Source: Sulfurovum sp.
Lineage (GTDB): Bacteria > Campylobacterota > Campylobacteria > Campylobacterales > Sulfurovaceae
Assembly: GCA_026985755.1 (NCBI GenBank)
Contig: JALSPX010000125.1
Location: forward strand, 1 to 12,394
Reading direction: 5' to 3'
DNA: 12,394 nt
Shown: piece after piece, positions 1 to 7,597 of the stretch
How the letters are laid out: each line of letters opens with the position of its first letter
Numbering within the stretch: position 1 is the first letter of the stretch
The notes under the pieces: generated by a model
Database searches by the model: none
Told to the model about the DNA's origin: nothing
What the model saw: only the letters and a program-made list of their open reading frames with translations
Made by a program: the position numbers and the translations under genes

Positions 1-819
1 AACCAAAAGTTTTTGTCTCTCTAGTAAAAAGAGTATCGCCGCTGCGATTTCATCTTCGCATACAGTCTCAAAGCTATCTACATTCTCTACTATATATGCT
101 AACGTGACTGCTGAAGTATCACGTACGGCTATACCATCTGCTATCGTACGTACAGATGTGGTATCTATAGGATTTTTAGCATCATAAGATTTTTTCATCG
201 CTGGTGCACCTGCAGATGACACACCAATTATTTTACACTTTGGGTTCATCGCCTTAGCCGCTACACCCATACCTGAGATAAGACCACCTCCACCTACAGG
301 GACTACAAGTGCATCCAGTCTCTCTTCTTCAAACATTTCCAACGTCACTGTACCCTGACCTGCCATCACTTCATCATCTGTAAAAGGGTGTACAAAGGTA
401 TAGTTATTTTCTTCTGAGAAGGTTACAGCGTATGCATAGGCTTCATCATAGTTGCTCCCATGTAAGATGACATTTGCTCCAAACTCTTTAACACCCAGTA
501 CCTTTGTCAGTGGGGTAGACTCAGGCATAATAATCGTTGCCTCTATACCAAAATGTTTCGCCGAAAATGCCACACCTTGTGCATGATTACCTGCTGACGC
601 CGCTACGACACCACCTTTTTCTCCAGCTTCTATCAATGTGGCAACTTTATTGAAAGCCCCTCTGAGTTTAAAAGCACCTGTACGTTGAAGGTTCTCTTTT
701 TTTAAGTAGACTTCATAGCCACTTAGATCACTTAATATAGGGGCATAAGAAAAAGGTGTGCGATGTACGACACCTGATACTCTTTCATAAGCTTTTTTTA
801 TAGTATTTAAGTCTAACAT
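1..819 (-). CDS. ilvA: Threonine ammonia-lyase (threonine deaminase), partial: C-terminus lies outside the window
   Basis: PLP enzyme converting L-threonine to 2-oxobutanoate and ammonia, the first step towards isoleucine. Translating the minus strand from ATG at 819 gives 273 codons open to base 1. The PLP lysine lies in TGAFKLRGA (K51). A substrate/cofactor loop SAGNHAQG is at 75-82, and the phosphate-binding glycine loop VPVGGGGLISG is at 173-183. Length and motifs fit the roughly 400-residue single-ACT-domain type, but any ACT domain is outside the window, so the biosynthetic and catabolic (TdcB-like) forms cannot be told apart. AGGAAAG (bases 829-823, minus strand) is a good ribosome binding site 3 bases before the start. 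The gene diverges from the CoA-binding protein gene across 54 bases. Serine dehydratase or serine racemase of the same fold is the main alternative. Confidence 0.9.
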   Translation of the reverse strand, partial: MLDLNTIKKAYERVSGVVHRTPFSYAPILSDLSGYEVYLKKENLQRTGAFKLRGAFNKVATLIEAGEKGGVVAASAGNHAQGVAFSAKHFGIEATIIMPESTPLTKVLGVKEFGANVILHGSNYDEAYAYAVTFSEENNYTFVHPFTDDEVMAGQGTVTLEMFEEERLDALVVPVGGGGLISGMGVAAKAMNPKCKIIGVSSAGAPAMKKSYDAKNPIDTTSVRTIADGIAVRDTSAVTLAYIVENVDSFETVCEDEIAAAILFLLERQKLLV

Positions 820-873
820 TATCTTTCCTGCGTAATAATTGGTGAAAGTATAACACAATAAGGATACAAACAC
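820..873. promoter_or_regulatory. Divergent promoter region between ilvA and the CoA-binding protein gene
   Basis: This 54-base gap must hold the start signals of both genes. The element at 847-854 reads AGTATAAC. On the minus strand it gives TATACT, well placed for an ilvA transcript starting near 840 with its Shine-Dalgarno at 829-823. On the plus strand it gives TATAAC, which would start a transcript near 861, uncomfortably close to the AAGGAT ribosome binding site (860-865). The minus-strand assignment is therefore the better one. No clear -35 hexamer is seen, which is usual for sigma-70 promoters in Campylobacterota. Confidence 0.45.
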
Positions 874-1305
874 ATGGAATGTGAACTACCAAGCGTAAAC
901 TCAAATCCCCAAGAGATGAAAAAATATTTTGAAGCGGCTAAAACCATTGCTGTCTTAGGGGCTTCACCAGACCCCAGCAAAGCCAGTCATCATGTCGCAG
1001 AGTATTTAAGAGATGCAGGCTACAAGATGATACCTGTCTATCCAAAACACGATGAAATCTTAGGTCAAAAAGTCTATAGAAGCCTCGCAGAGATTGATGT
1101 ACCTGTAGATATGGTCGTAGTCTTTAGAAAACCTGCAGCTCTCGATGCCATAGCCGATGCCGTCATCGCACGTGGAGATGTAAAAACTTACTGGACACAA
1201 CTCGAACTCATCAACAACAATGCGGCAGAGCGTGTCAAAGCAGCAGGTATCAATGTGGTACAAAACCACTGTGCTATGGTAGAACATAAAGCACTTTTTA
1301 ATTAA
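874..1305 (+). CDS. CoA-binding Rossmann protein (YccU / CoA_binding_2 family)
   Basis: A 143-residue single-domain protein of the YccU type. Members resemble the CoA-binding domain of succinyl-CoA synthetase alpha and bind CoA, but their cellular role is poorly defined. A nucleotide-binding turn TIAVLGASPDPSK is at about residues 24-36, followed by the strand MIPVYPK (about 53-59). The C-terminal VVQNHCAMVEH block holds the conserved Cys and Glu-His typical of the family. The length is normal (about 135-145). ATG 874 is preceded by AAGGAT at 860-865, 8 bases upstream, which supports this start. It is a single-gene unit: divergent from ilvA upstream and closed by a hairpin terminator downstream. 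Nothing in the context assigns a pathway. Confidence 0.85.
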   Translation: MECELPSVNSNPQEMKKYFEAAKTIAVLGASPDPSKASHHVAEYLRDAGYKMIPVYPKHDEILGQKVYRSLAEIDVPVDMVVVFRKPAALDAIADAVIARGDVKTYWTQLELINNNAAERVKAAGINVVQNHCAMVEHKALFN

Positions 1306-1326
1306 AGAGCACTCATCATAAAATTC

Positions 1327-1352
1327 AATACTTACGAAAGTATTATTTTTTT
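1327..1352 (+). terminator. Rho-independent-type terminator after the CoA-binding protein gene
   Basis: AATACTT (1327-1333) and AAGTATT (1338-1344) form a perfect 7-base-pair stem around the loop ACGA, followed by A and seven T residues (1346-1352). It lies 21 bases after the stop codon. The stem is AT-rich and so only moderately stable. On the opposite strand the hairpin is followed by GAATTTTATG, a poor U-tract, so it probably acts mainly for the plus-strand gene. It may still buffer the convergent trmA transcript. Confidence 0.65.
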
Positions 1353-1370
1353 CTGAAAAATATAAAGCCT

Positions 1371-2486
1371 TTATTTCCGTACCAAAAATACCCCAGACTC
1401 TACATGCGCTGTATGTGGAAACTGGTCATACATCGCAGCATCTGTAACGCTGTGTGTTTTACTTAGCACCTCTAAGTCTCTTGCTAGGGTATCTGGGTTA
1501 CAAGAGATATAGATGATATGCTCTATTTGCGAAATCAACGCTATTGTCCCTTCATCTAATCCTGCACGTGGTGGGTCTACCAATACCGTAGAAAAATCAT
1601 AGGCTTTCAAATCAATATCTTTTAAACGCTCAAATGCACGTACCCCGTTCAATGCCTCTGTCATCTCTTCTGAAGCGAGTCTTGCGAAGGTGATATTGTT
1701 TATATCGTTTAATGCACAGTTTTCAAGTGCCGCATGGATAGAACGCTTAGAGATTTCTGTAGCCAAGACTTTATCGAAATAGCCAGAGAGTGGTAGGGTA
1801 AAATTCCCTAAGCCGCAATATGACTCCAAGAAGTCTCCATGCCCTACTTTTTTAGCCTGTGTTATCGCCCACTCTATCATCTTTACATTGACTGTGGGGT
1901 TTGGCTGGGTAAAACCACTTTCATACTGTACATAGGTAAATGTTTTGCCGTCTATGTTTAATTTTTCTGTTACATATTCATCAGAGAGAATCACCTTTTG
2001 TTTACGGCTTCTACCCATCATTTTACAATCTAAAAGTGTTTCTATCTCTTTGGCTTCCTCACTCCAAATATCATCTAGTTTTCTATGATAAAGCATCGTG
2101 ATAAGACACTCATCCGTTGTTGTAGCCAAAAACTCTACAGCAAAGAGTCTCTTTTTGAGTACCTCTTGAGAAGCATTGATTTTTTCTAGCAGTCTCCACA
2201 TACGTTTTTCTATAGGGATGATGACCTTGGGGCACTCCTCTATGTTAATCGCTCCATTTTTAGTGATGTTACCCATGGCATAGTCACAGCGCTCTCCCTC
2301 ATGCCAAATACGAAACTCTGCTCTAGCTCTATAGTGTGAGGTAGGAGAGTCAAACACTTCTAAGGTACCTTCAAAAAAAGGGCTTAAAAGTCCACGCACT
2401 CTTTGTTCTTTAGCTTTCAATTGTGCTTCATAGCTTGTATCATATAGCCCACAAGAGCCACAAGTCCCAAAATGTTTACATGTCAA
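1371..2486 (-). CDS. trmA: tRNA (uracil-54,C5)-methyltransferase TrmA, with an RlmD-like cysteine cluster
   Basis: SAM-dependent enzyme making 5-methyluridine at position 54 of the tRNA T-loop. It resembles E. coli TrmA through most of its length: SHYRARAEFRIWHEG (about 50-64), LLYHRKLDDIW, FTQPNPTVNVKMIEW, the SAM-site block FLESYCGLGNFTLPL, VLVDPPRAGLD, and the catalytic nucleophile in YISCNP (C329) with the general base in HVESG (E363). Unlike E. coli TrmA it begins with C3-X5-C9-X2-C12 and has C85 in IEECPKV, matching the four Fe-S cysteines of RlmD. There is no TRAM domain. The start is chosen as TTG 2486, preceded by AAAGG (2498-2494) at a 7-base spacing, giving 371 residues. An in-frame ATG at 2543 would add 19 hydrophobic residues and run across the glmU promoter, so it is unlikely. 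Confidence 0.9.
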   Translation of the reverse strand: MTCKHFGTCGSCGLYDTSYEAQLKAKEQRVRGLLSPFFEGTLEVFDSPTSHYRARAEFRIWHEGERCDYAMGNITKNGAINIEECPKVIIPIEKRMWRLLEKINASQEVLKKRLFAVEFLATTTDECLITMLYHRKLDDIWSEEAKEIETLLDCKMMGRSRKQKVILSDEYVTEKLNIDGKTFTYVQYESGFTQPNPTVNVKMIEWAITQAKKVGHGDFLESYCGLGNFTLPLSGYFDKVLATEISKRSIHAALENCALNDINNITFARLASEEMTEALNGVRAFERLKDIDLKAYDFSTVLVDPPRAGLDEGTIALISQIEHIIYISCNPDTLARDLEVLSKTHSVTDAAMYDQFPHTAHVESGVFLVRK

Positions 2487-2564
2487 ATTTATGCCTTTAA
2501 TTACAATTAGGTATAATCGCAATACTAATAATATATTTATCATTTTATCTAAAAGGTTCTAAAC
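2487..2564 (+). promoter_or_regulatory. Promoter of the glmU operon in the trmA-glmU divergent gap
   Basis: A perfect -10 box TATAAT is at 2512-2517, in the context TTAGGTATAATCG. It predicts a transcript start near 2524 and a leader of about 40 bases carrying AAGG (2553-2556) 8 bases before the glmU ATG. No good -35 hexamer lies about 17 bases upstream, but the preceding run is AT-rich, as expected for Campylobacterota sigma-70 promoters. The trmA promoter must lie in the same 78 bases on the other strand, where several TA-rich hexamers are possible and none stands out. Confidence 0.55.
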
Positions 2565-3857
2565 ATGTCACTATCTGTCGTTATACTTGCTGCTGGTAAA
2601 GGTACCAGAATGAAATCTGATACACCCAAGGTACTTCATGAAATTTCTGGAAAATCTATGCTGTTTCATGCTATAGACGCAGCAAAACAAATATCTAATG
2701 ATATTACCATTGTGCTTTATCATCAAGCCCAACGTATCCAAAAAGAGATAGAAGCACACTATGATGATATACACTTTCATATACAAGATGTAGAACAATA
2801 CCCAGGAACAGGTGGTGCAATGAAAGGTGTAGATATCAAACATACCAAAGCACTGATACTCAATGGTGATATGCCATTAGTAACGATGAGTGCCTTGAAA
2901 TCCCTCATGGATGGCAATGCAGATATCAATATGTCAGTGATTAAACTTGATAATCCATCAGGATATGGACGTGTGGTTATTTTAGATAACAAAGTACATG
3001 AAATTGTAGAAGAGAAGGACTGTATTCCTGCACAAAAAGAGATACAAACCGTCAATGCTGGTGTCTATTGTGTCAAAAAAGAACTGCTAGACAGCTATAT
3101 TCCTGCACTCAATAATCATAATGCACAAGCAGAGTATTACCTCACAGACATCATAAAAATGGCAGTAGATGATCATAAAATTGTACATCCTGTTATCGTA
3201 GATGAAGAGGCGTTTAAAGGGGTTAATTCTAAATTAGACCTCGCACACGCTGAGGAGATTATGCAAAGACGTATCAAAACAGAGTGGATGAAAGCAGGAG
3301 TAACTATGCGCCTGCCTGAAACGATTTACATTGATTCTCGTGCTACCTTTGAGGGTGAATGTATCTTAGAGAATGGCGTGAGCATTCAGGGGGCTTCACA
3401 TATTATTGATTCACATATCAAAACACATTCTGTTGTAGAGAGTTCATACATCCAAAACTCTGATATAGGACCTATGGGACGTGTACGCCCAGACTCAAAG
3501 CTCGTAGATACACACATCGGTAACTTCGTAGAGGTAAAAAAATCTACCCTCACAGGTGTCAAAGCAGGACACCTAGCCTATATCGGTGACGCAACAATAG
3601 AAGAAGGCACCAATATTGGTGCAGGTGTAATCACGTGCAACTACGATGGTAAAAACAAGTTTCAAACCAAGATAGGTAAAAATGTCTTTGTCGGGTCAGA
3701 CACCCAGCTTGTGGCACCTGTGACTATTCCTGATGATGTGATGATAGCTGCAGGTACCACCGTCACCAAAGATGTAAACTCTGGAGAACTTGTCCTCTCT
3801 CGTACGCCACAAAAAAGTATTAAGAATTTCTTCTATAAATTCTTTGGAAAGGCATAA
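2565..3857 (+). CDS. glmU: Bifunctional GlmU: GlcNAc-1-phosphate uridyltransferase / glucosamine-1-phosphate acetyltransferase
   Basis: Cytoplasmic enzyme making UDP-GlcNAc in two steps: acetylation of glucosamine-1-phosphate by acetyl-CoA, then uridylyl transfer from UTP. UDP-GlcNAc feeds peptidoglycan and lipid A. The N-terminal nucleotidyltransferase domain (about 1-225) has LAAGKGTRM at 8-16 and K22 in the TPKVLH block, with the metal-site region LNGDMPL following. The C-terminal left-handed beta-helix (about 245-420) has hexapeptide repeats and the acetyltransferase block around KAGHLAYIGD (likely catalytic H336), then NIGAGVITCNYDG and VFVGSDTQLVAPVTI. At 430 residues it is slightly shorter than E. 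coli GlmU (456), mainly at the C-terminus. It is the first gene of a six-gene operon; coaBC starts 3 bases after its stop codon. Confidence 0.97.
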   Translation: MSLSVVILAAGKGTRMKSDTPKVLHEISGKSMLFHAIDAAKQISNDITIVLYHQAQRIQKEIEAHYDDIHFHIQDVEQYPGTGGAMKGVDIKHTKALILNGDMPLVTMSALKSLMDGNADINMSVIKLDNPSGYGRVVILDNKVHEIVEEKDCIPAQKEIQTVNAGVYCVKKELLDSYIPALNNHNAQAEYYLTDIIKMAVDDHKIVHPVIVDEEAFKGVNSKLDLAHAEEIMQRRIKTEWMKAGVTMRLPETIYIDSRATFEGECILENGVSIQGASHIIDSHIKTHSVVESSYIQNSDIGPMGRVRPDSKLVDTHIGNFVEVKKSTLTGVKAGHLAYIGDATIEEGTNIGAGVITCNYDGKNKFQTKIGKNVFVGSDTQLVAPVTIPDDVMIAAGTTVTKDVNSGELVLSRTPQKSIKNFFYKFFGKA

Positions 3858-3860
3858 AGC

Positions 3861-5165
3861 ATGCAAATCAATCTAGCAGGTAAATCTGTACTCTTAGGTG
3901 TCACAGGAAGTATCTCAGCATATAAAGCCTGCGATGTAGCACGTCTTTTTATCAAAGCAGGTGCACAGGTACACGTAGTGATGACACCAAGTGCTGAACG
4001 CTTTGTCTCTGCACTAACTTTCGAGGCACTTACCCGTAATGCTGTACTAACAGAAGATAGCGAAAGCTGGAGTTCCGAGCTTAACCACATTGATATAGGT
4101 AAGAAGTGTGATGTGTTTGTCATCGCACCTGCCACTGCCAATACACTCAACAAGCTCTCTAAAGGTATCGCGGATAATATTCTGACCCAAACAGCATTGG
4201 CTTTTAAGGGTGAGATGATCGTAGCACCTGCAGCCAATACCCAAATGCTTGCCAACCACTACACAGCAGGAAGCCTCAAAATGTTAGGGGTCAATGACTA
4301 TATCATCGTCAATCCCCAAGAAAAACTGCTTGCTTGTGGTGATATAGGCAATGGTGCATTGGCAGAACCTAGTGAAATCTTTTTTGAAGTTGCCAAAGCA
4401 CTACTCAAAGATCCATTTTGGGAAGATAGACGTATCGTAGTTACAGGTGGTGGTACCCGTGAAAAGATAGATGAAGTACGCTATATCTCAAACTTCTCTT
4501 CGGGTAAAATGGCAAAAGCTATCTGCTTGTCATTATATCTTAAAGGTGCGGATGTCTGTTATATTACGACTATGGGCAACGATGGTTTGCCTGCAGATAT
4601 CTATACCATTGATGCAGAAGATGCAGAAGAAGTCTTTGACTATACCAAAGATGCTATACGTGTTTCCAAAAAAGGAAAAATGTCCAAGCCATCCATGAAT
4701 GCAAGTGACCGTCATCTTATTCAAAAAGAGCCCTACCTCTTTATGGTTGCAGCCATTGCAGACTTTAGCCCTAAGTTTCCGCAAGAGGGTAAACTCAAAA
4801 AGTCTATGCTTGGAGAGAGTTGGAATATAGAACTCAAACAAACCACGGATATACTCTCAAATCTTGATAAAACAGACATTAAAACTGTTGCCTTTAAAGC
4901 AGAGATGGATAGCCAAGAGGGGCTTAATAACGCGATAAACCTTTTAACACAAAAACAAGTAGATGCGGTGTGCTACAATTTACTTCAGGATGCAACAAGT
5001 TTTGGTGGAGATGAAAATGAAGTTGTCTTTATTACCAAGGAGTCACAAACAGCTTTAGGAAGAGCAGATAAATTCATACTTGCCAACAAGATACTCAATG
5101 AAGCAAAAAAACTTAGCACCAATGAAAACTTTAATGTCAATACACATATAGATACACCAGAATGA
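3861..5165 (+). CDS. coaBC: Bifunctional CoaBC: phosphopantothenoylcysteine decarboxylase / phosphopantothenate-cysteine ligase
   Basis: Catalyses two successive steps of coenzyme A synthesis: CTP-dependent coupling of 4'-phosphopantothenate to cysteine (CoaB), then FMN-dependent decarboxylation (CoaC). The CoaC flavoprotein domain is at about 1-185: GVTGSISAYK (13-22), catalytic H76 in NHID, the APATANT flavin segment, N126 in APAANTQM, and the flexible-flap cysteine C159 in ACGDIGNGALAE. The CoaB domain is from about 190: RRIVVTGGGTREKIDEVRYI, NFSSGKMA (211-218), VAAIADFSP, the lysine-rich GKLKKS and FKAEMD. The usual PAMN motif reads PAAN here. CoaB carries an insertion of about two dozen lysine-rich residues just before VAAIADFSP compared with E. 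coli. The stop codon overlaps the uppS start (ATGA at 5162-5165), suggesting translational coupling. Confidence 0.96.
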   Translation: MQINLAGKSVLLGVTGSISAYKACDVARLFIKAGAQVHVVMTPSAERFVSALTFEALTRNAVLTEDSESWSSELNHIDIGKKCDVFVIAPATANTLNKLSKGIADNILTQTALAFKGEMIVAPAANTQMLANHYTAGSLKMLGVNDYIIVNPQEKLLACGDIGNGALAEPSEIFFEVAKALLKDPFWEDRRIVVTGGGTREKIDEVRYISNFSSGKMAKAICLSLYLKGADVCYITTMGNDGLPADIYTIDAEDAEEVFDYTKDAIRVSKKGKMSKPSMNASDRHLIQKEPYLFMVAAIADFSPKFPQEGKLKKSMLGESWNIELKQTTDILSNLDKTDIKTVAFKAEMDSQEGLNNAINLLTQKQVDAVCYNLLQDATSFGGDENEVVFITKESQTALGRADKFILANKILNEAKKLSTNENFNVNTHIDTPE

Positions 5166-5851
5166 AAGAGCTAGCATTAAAACATCTTGCTATCATTATG
5201 GATGGCAACGGGAGATGGGCAAAAGAGCGTGGTCTATCCCGTACCAAAGGGCATGAAAAAGGTGCCAATGTCATACGTGATATTACCACGTATTGTGCTA
5301 AAGATCCTGAGATAGAGAGTGTGACTTTTTATGCTTTTAGTACTGAAAACTGGAAACGTCCTAAACTTGAAGTAGAATTTTTAATGAAATTGCTTGACAG
5401 TTATCTCAAAAAAGAGCTTAAAACCTATCAAGACAATGGTGTACGATTTCAAGCCATCGGTGATATCAATGCTTTTTCAGCAAAATTACAAAAACGTATC
5501 CAAGATACCCAAGATGCCACCAAAGAGAATACCAATCTTACACAAATGCTTGCTCTAAACTATGGTGGTCGTGCGGAAATCATTACTACAGTCAATGCGC
5601 TTATTGCAAAAGGGAAGATGATACTCAATGAAGATGATATTTCAACACATCTTCAAACACCCTACAGTGATATTGATTTACTCATACGTACTTCCGGAGA
5701 AGAGCGTATAAGTAACTTTCTTTTATGGCAACTGAGTTATGCTGAATTTTATTTCACCCAAACTTTATGGCCTGACTTCACAGCTAAAGAGTTAAAAGAT
5801 ATAATATCACAATACAAAACACGTACACGAAAATTTGGAGGTTTAGCATGA
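5162..5851 (+). CDS. uppS: Undecaprenyl diphosphate synthase (cis-prenyltransferase)
   Basis: Condenses isopentenyl diphosphate onto farnesyl diphosphate to make C55 undecaprenyl diphosphate, the carrier lipid for peptidoglycan and surface polysaccharides. The 229 residues include all family signatures: HLAIIMDGNGRWAK with catalytic D14, the RTKGHEKGA block, FYAFSTENWKRP, ALNYGGRAEI, and the C-terminal DIDLLIRTSGE / RISNFLLWQLSYAEFYF region leading to WPDF. The length is close to the usual 230-250. ATG 5162 overlaps the coaBC stop (ATGA), and the uppS stop in turn overlaps the next start (ATGA at 5848-5851), so translation is probably coupled on both sides. Its place beside glmU links precursor and carrier supply for cell-wall synthesis. 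Confidence 0.97.
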   Translation: MKELALKHLAIIMDGNGRWAKERGLSRTKGHEKGANVIRDITTYCAKDPEIESVTFYAFSTENWKRPKLEVEFLMKLLDSYLKKELKTYQDNGVRFQAIGDINAFSAKLQKRIQDTQDATKENTNLTQMLALNYGGRAEIITTVNALIAKGKMILNEDDISTHLQTPYSDIDLLIRTSGEERISNFLLWQLSYAEFYFTQTLWPDFTAKELKDIISQYKTRTRKFGGLA

Positions 5852-6585
5852 CAGGTATATTCATAGGGAGTATGGTATTTATATTAGGTATTTTGATAGG
5901 TTCTTTTTTAAATGTAGTCATTTATCGTATACCCAAAAATGAAAGCATTGCTTTTCCTGCATCAAAATGCCAAAGTTGCCAAACACCTCTAAAGTGGTAT
6001 CACAATATCCCTATTTTTTCCTGGCTGTTTTTAGGTGGGAAATGTGCTTTTTGTAAAGATCCCATTGCCAAACAGTATCCTATTGTAGAGTTTATCACAG
6101 GTATCATTTTTTTTACCCTCTATCTAAAACTAGGACTAGTCTGGCAGCTACCCTTTGTTGCAGCCTCTTTTGCTGCACTTTTTGCTTTAACCATGATAGA
6201 TTTCAAATATATGGCTGTGCCTGACTCTGTTAATTTTGCAGCACTCCTCTTTGCACTTATACAACCAGACTTTTTACATGCTGCGATGTATGCTGCCCTT
6301 GCAGCAGGTGGGCTCTACCTCATTGGACTTTTATCTTCGCTTCTTGCAAGAAAACAAGCAATGGGAGGTGCAGATGTCATTGTAGCAGGAACTATGGGTG
6401 CGCTTCTTGGATTTCCTAACTTTTTTGTTGCTATTTTTCTCTCTGCTATACTTGCAATGATACCTGCTATTATTTGGAGAGATAAAGGTGTGCCTTTTGT
6501 ACCATTTTTGGCTTTGGCTACTTTTTTAGTGTATCTTTATGATACGGAGGCAACACAACTATTGGATAGACTCATTTATGGTTAG
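5848..6585 (+). CDS. pilD: Prepilin peptidase (type IV leader peptidase / N-methyltransferase, A24 family)
   Basis: Inner-membrane aspartic protease that cleaves type IV prepilin and pseudopilin leaders and normally N-methylates the new N-terminus. The N-terminal GSFLNVVIYRIP block (18-29) precedes a four-cysteine zinc site: CQSC (41-44) and CAFC (66-69), typical of bifunctional PilD. The first catalytic aspartate is D118 in MIDFKYMAVPD. The second is D176 in MGGADVIVAGTMGALLG, where the usual GxGD signature reads GGAD. Several hydrophobic helices fill residues 85-245. The length of 245 is slightly below E. coli and Pseudomonas homologues (about 260-290). The start overlaps the uppS stop, and the end overlaps the following permease gene. 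No pilin gene is in the window. Named pilD by function; the local gene name could differ. Confidence 0.92.
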   Translation: MTGIFIGSMVFILGILIGSFLNVVIYRIPKNESIAFPASKCQSCQTPLKWYHNIPIFSWLFLGGKCAFCKDPIAKQYPIVEFITGIIFFTLYLKLGLVWQLPFVAASFAALFALTMIDFKYMAVPDSVNFAALLFALIQPDFLHAAMYAALAAGGLYLIGLLSSLLARKQAMGGADVIVAGTMGALLGFPNFFVAIFLSAILAMIPAIIWRDKGVPFVPFLALATFLVYLYDTEATQLLDRLIYG

Positions 6586-7597
6586 TGTCAAAGGTTTTAT
6601 TTCATCCAATTTCACCAAGGCATTCTTGACTATATTTTTACCATTTTTTCTTATCTTTACACTCATCTACCTAGTCAAGATATCTGCACTTACCTCAAAA
6701 ATACAAATAAGTTTTGTTGAATTACTACAACTTTATAGCTACTCTATCCCAGATATCGTCTTTTATACACTTCCTATTTCATTTATCACTGCTTTAGCCA
6801 ATGTTTTACTCAAACTCTCACAAAGCAATGAGCTTATAGCCCTGTATGCATTGGGATTAAAAGCCAATAAAGTCTTAAAGTCCTTACTTGTGCTAGGCGT
6901 ACTTTTTTCTATACTTCTGGCGACTATCTCATTTCTGGCTATGCCCATAAGTAAACAACTCTATAAAGATTTTAAAAACGCTAAAAAATCTGAAGCAAAA
7001 TTAAACATCGTTGCGGGAAAACTTGGACAGAAATTTGGAAATTATTATATCTATGTAAAAGAGAATAAGCATGGTCTATTCCAAAATATTGTTATCTACA
7101 ACCGTACAAATAGAGATGAAGAGCAGTTCTTTTCATCGCAAAGTGGGAAACTCAATAAAACCAATGGTGTGACCTCATTACAGCTCAATGATGGCTATGG
7201 CTATACCTATGCAAATGGGAAATTGCAACAGTCCAATTATAAGCGTTTAGAAGTGTTTGATAAACAACAAAGTAAACCTTTTGAGTTTGAAGATATTGTT
7301 GCGCACTGGAGCAAAGCCAAAACAGAAATAAAAATGCTTCATCGTGCACTCTTTTTTATTTTTGTAAGCCTTATCCCTATACTTTCTGTCTATCTCATCG
7401 CTTCTTTTGCAATGATTAACCCTCGCTATCAGGAAAATCGTTCTTTTATCGTGATTGCTATCACGGGTATAGGGCTCTATTTGATTGCTTCATTTTTAGA
7501 AAAATGGGGCACATTCCCATTGCTTATAGCTATTATCATCGCAATACTCCTATTGGGTAAATGGATGTTTGATAAACGTGTCGCCAAGTATTTCTAA
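6578..7597 (+). CDS. LptF/LptG (YjgP/YjgQ) family permease, lipopolysaccharide export
   Basis: Membrane subunit of the LptB2FG ABC exporter, which extracts LPS from the inner membrane and passes it to the Lpt bridge. The layout is typical: hydrophobic helices at about 14-34, 60-80 and 101-120, a periplasmic beta-rich domain at about 125-250 (with YIYVKEN, VIYNR, LQLNDGYGYTY), then three C-terminal helices at about 256-329. The cytoplasmic coupling segment ELIALYALGLKANK after helix 2 matches the family. The start is taken at ATG 6578 (339 residues), overlapping the pilD stop by 8 bases and preceded by GGAT at 6564-6567. An upstream in-frame ATG at 6539 would add 13 polar residues inside pilD without a clear ribosome site. 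LptF and LptG cannot be distinguished with confidence here; the partner is not in the window. Confidence 0.88.
   Translation: MVSVKGFISSNFTKAFLTIFLPFFLIFTLIYLVKISALTSKIQISFVELLQLYSYSIPDIVFYTLPISFITALANVLLKLSQSNELIALYALGLKANKVLKSLLVLGVLFSILLATISFLAMPISKQLYKDFKNAKKSEAKLNIVAGKLGQKFGNYYIYVKENKHGLFQNIVIYNRTNRDEEQFFSSQSGKLNKTNGVTSLQLNDGYGYTYANGKLQQSNYKRLEVFDKQQSKPFEFEDIVAHWSKAKTEIKMLHRALFFIFVSLIPILSVYLIASFAMINPRYQENRSFIVIAITGIGLYLIASFLEKWGTFPLLIAIIIAILLLGKWMFDKRVAKYF

Noticed and set aside
1360..1380. Second terminator hairpin on the minus strand after trmA (ATAAA-GGC-TTTAT then ATTTTT)
   Set aside because: Only five A/T pairs around a three-base loop and overlapping the stop codon; too weak to call.
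2571..4259. Several 70-140 codon minus-strand frames opposite glmU and coaBC
   Set aside because: Shadows of strongly supported genes; low-complexity composition and no start signals.
6539..6577. Upstream ATG extending the LptF/LptG permease by 13 residues
   Set aside because: It lies inside pilD without a convincing ribosome site, and the extension is polar and atypical; ATG 6578 gives the normal N-terminus.
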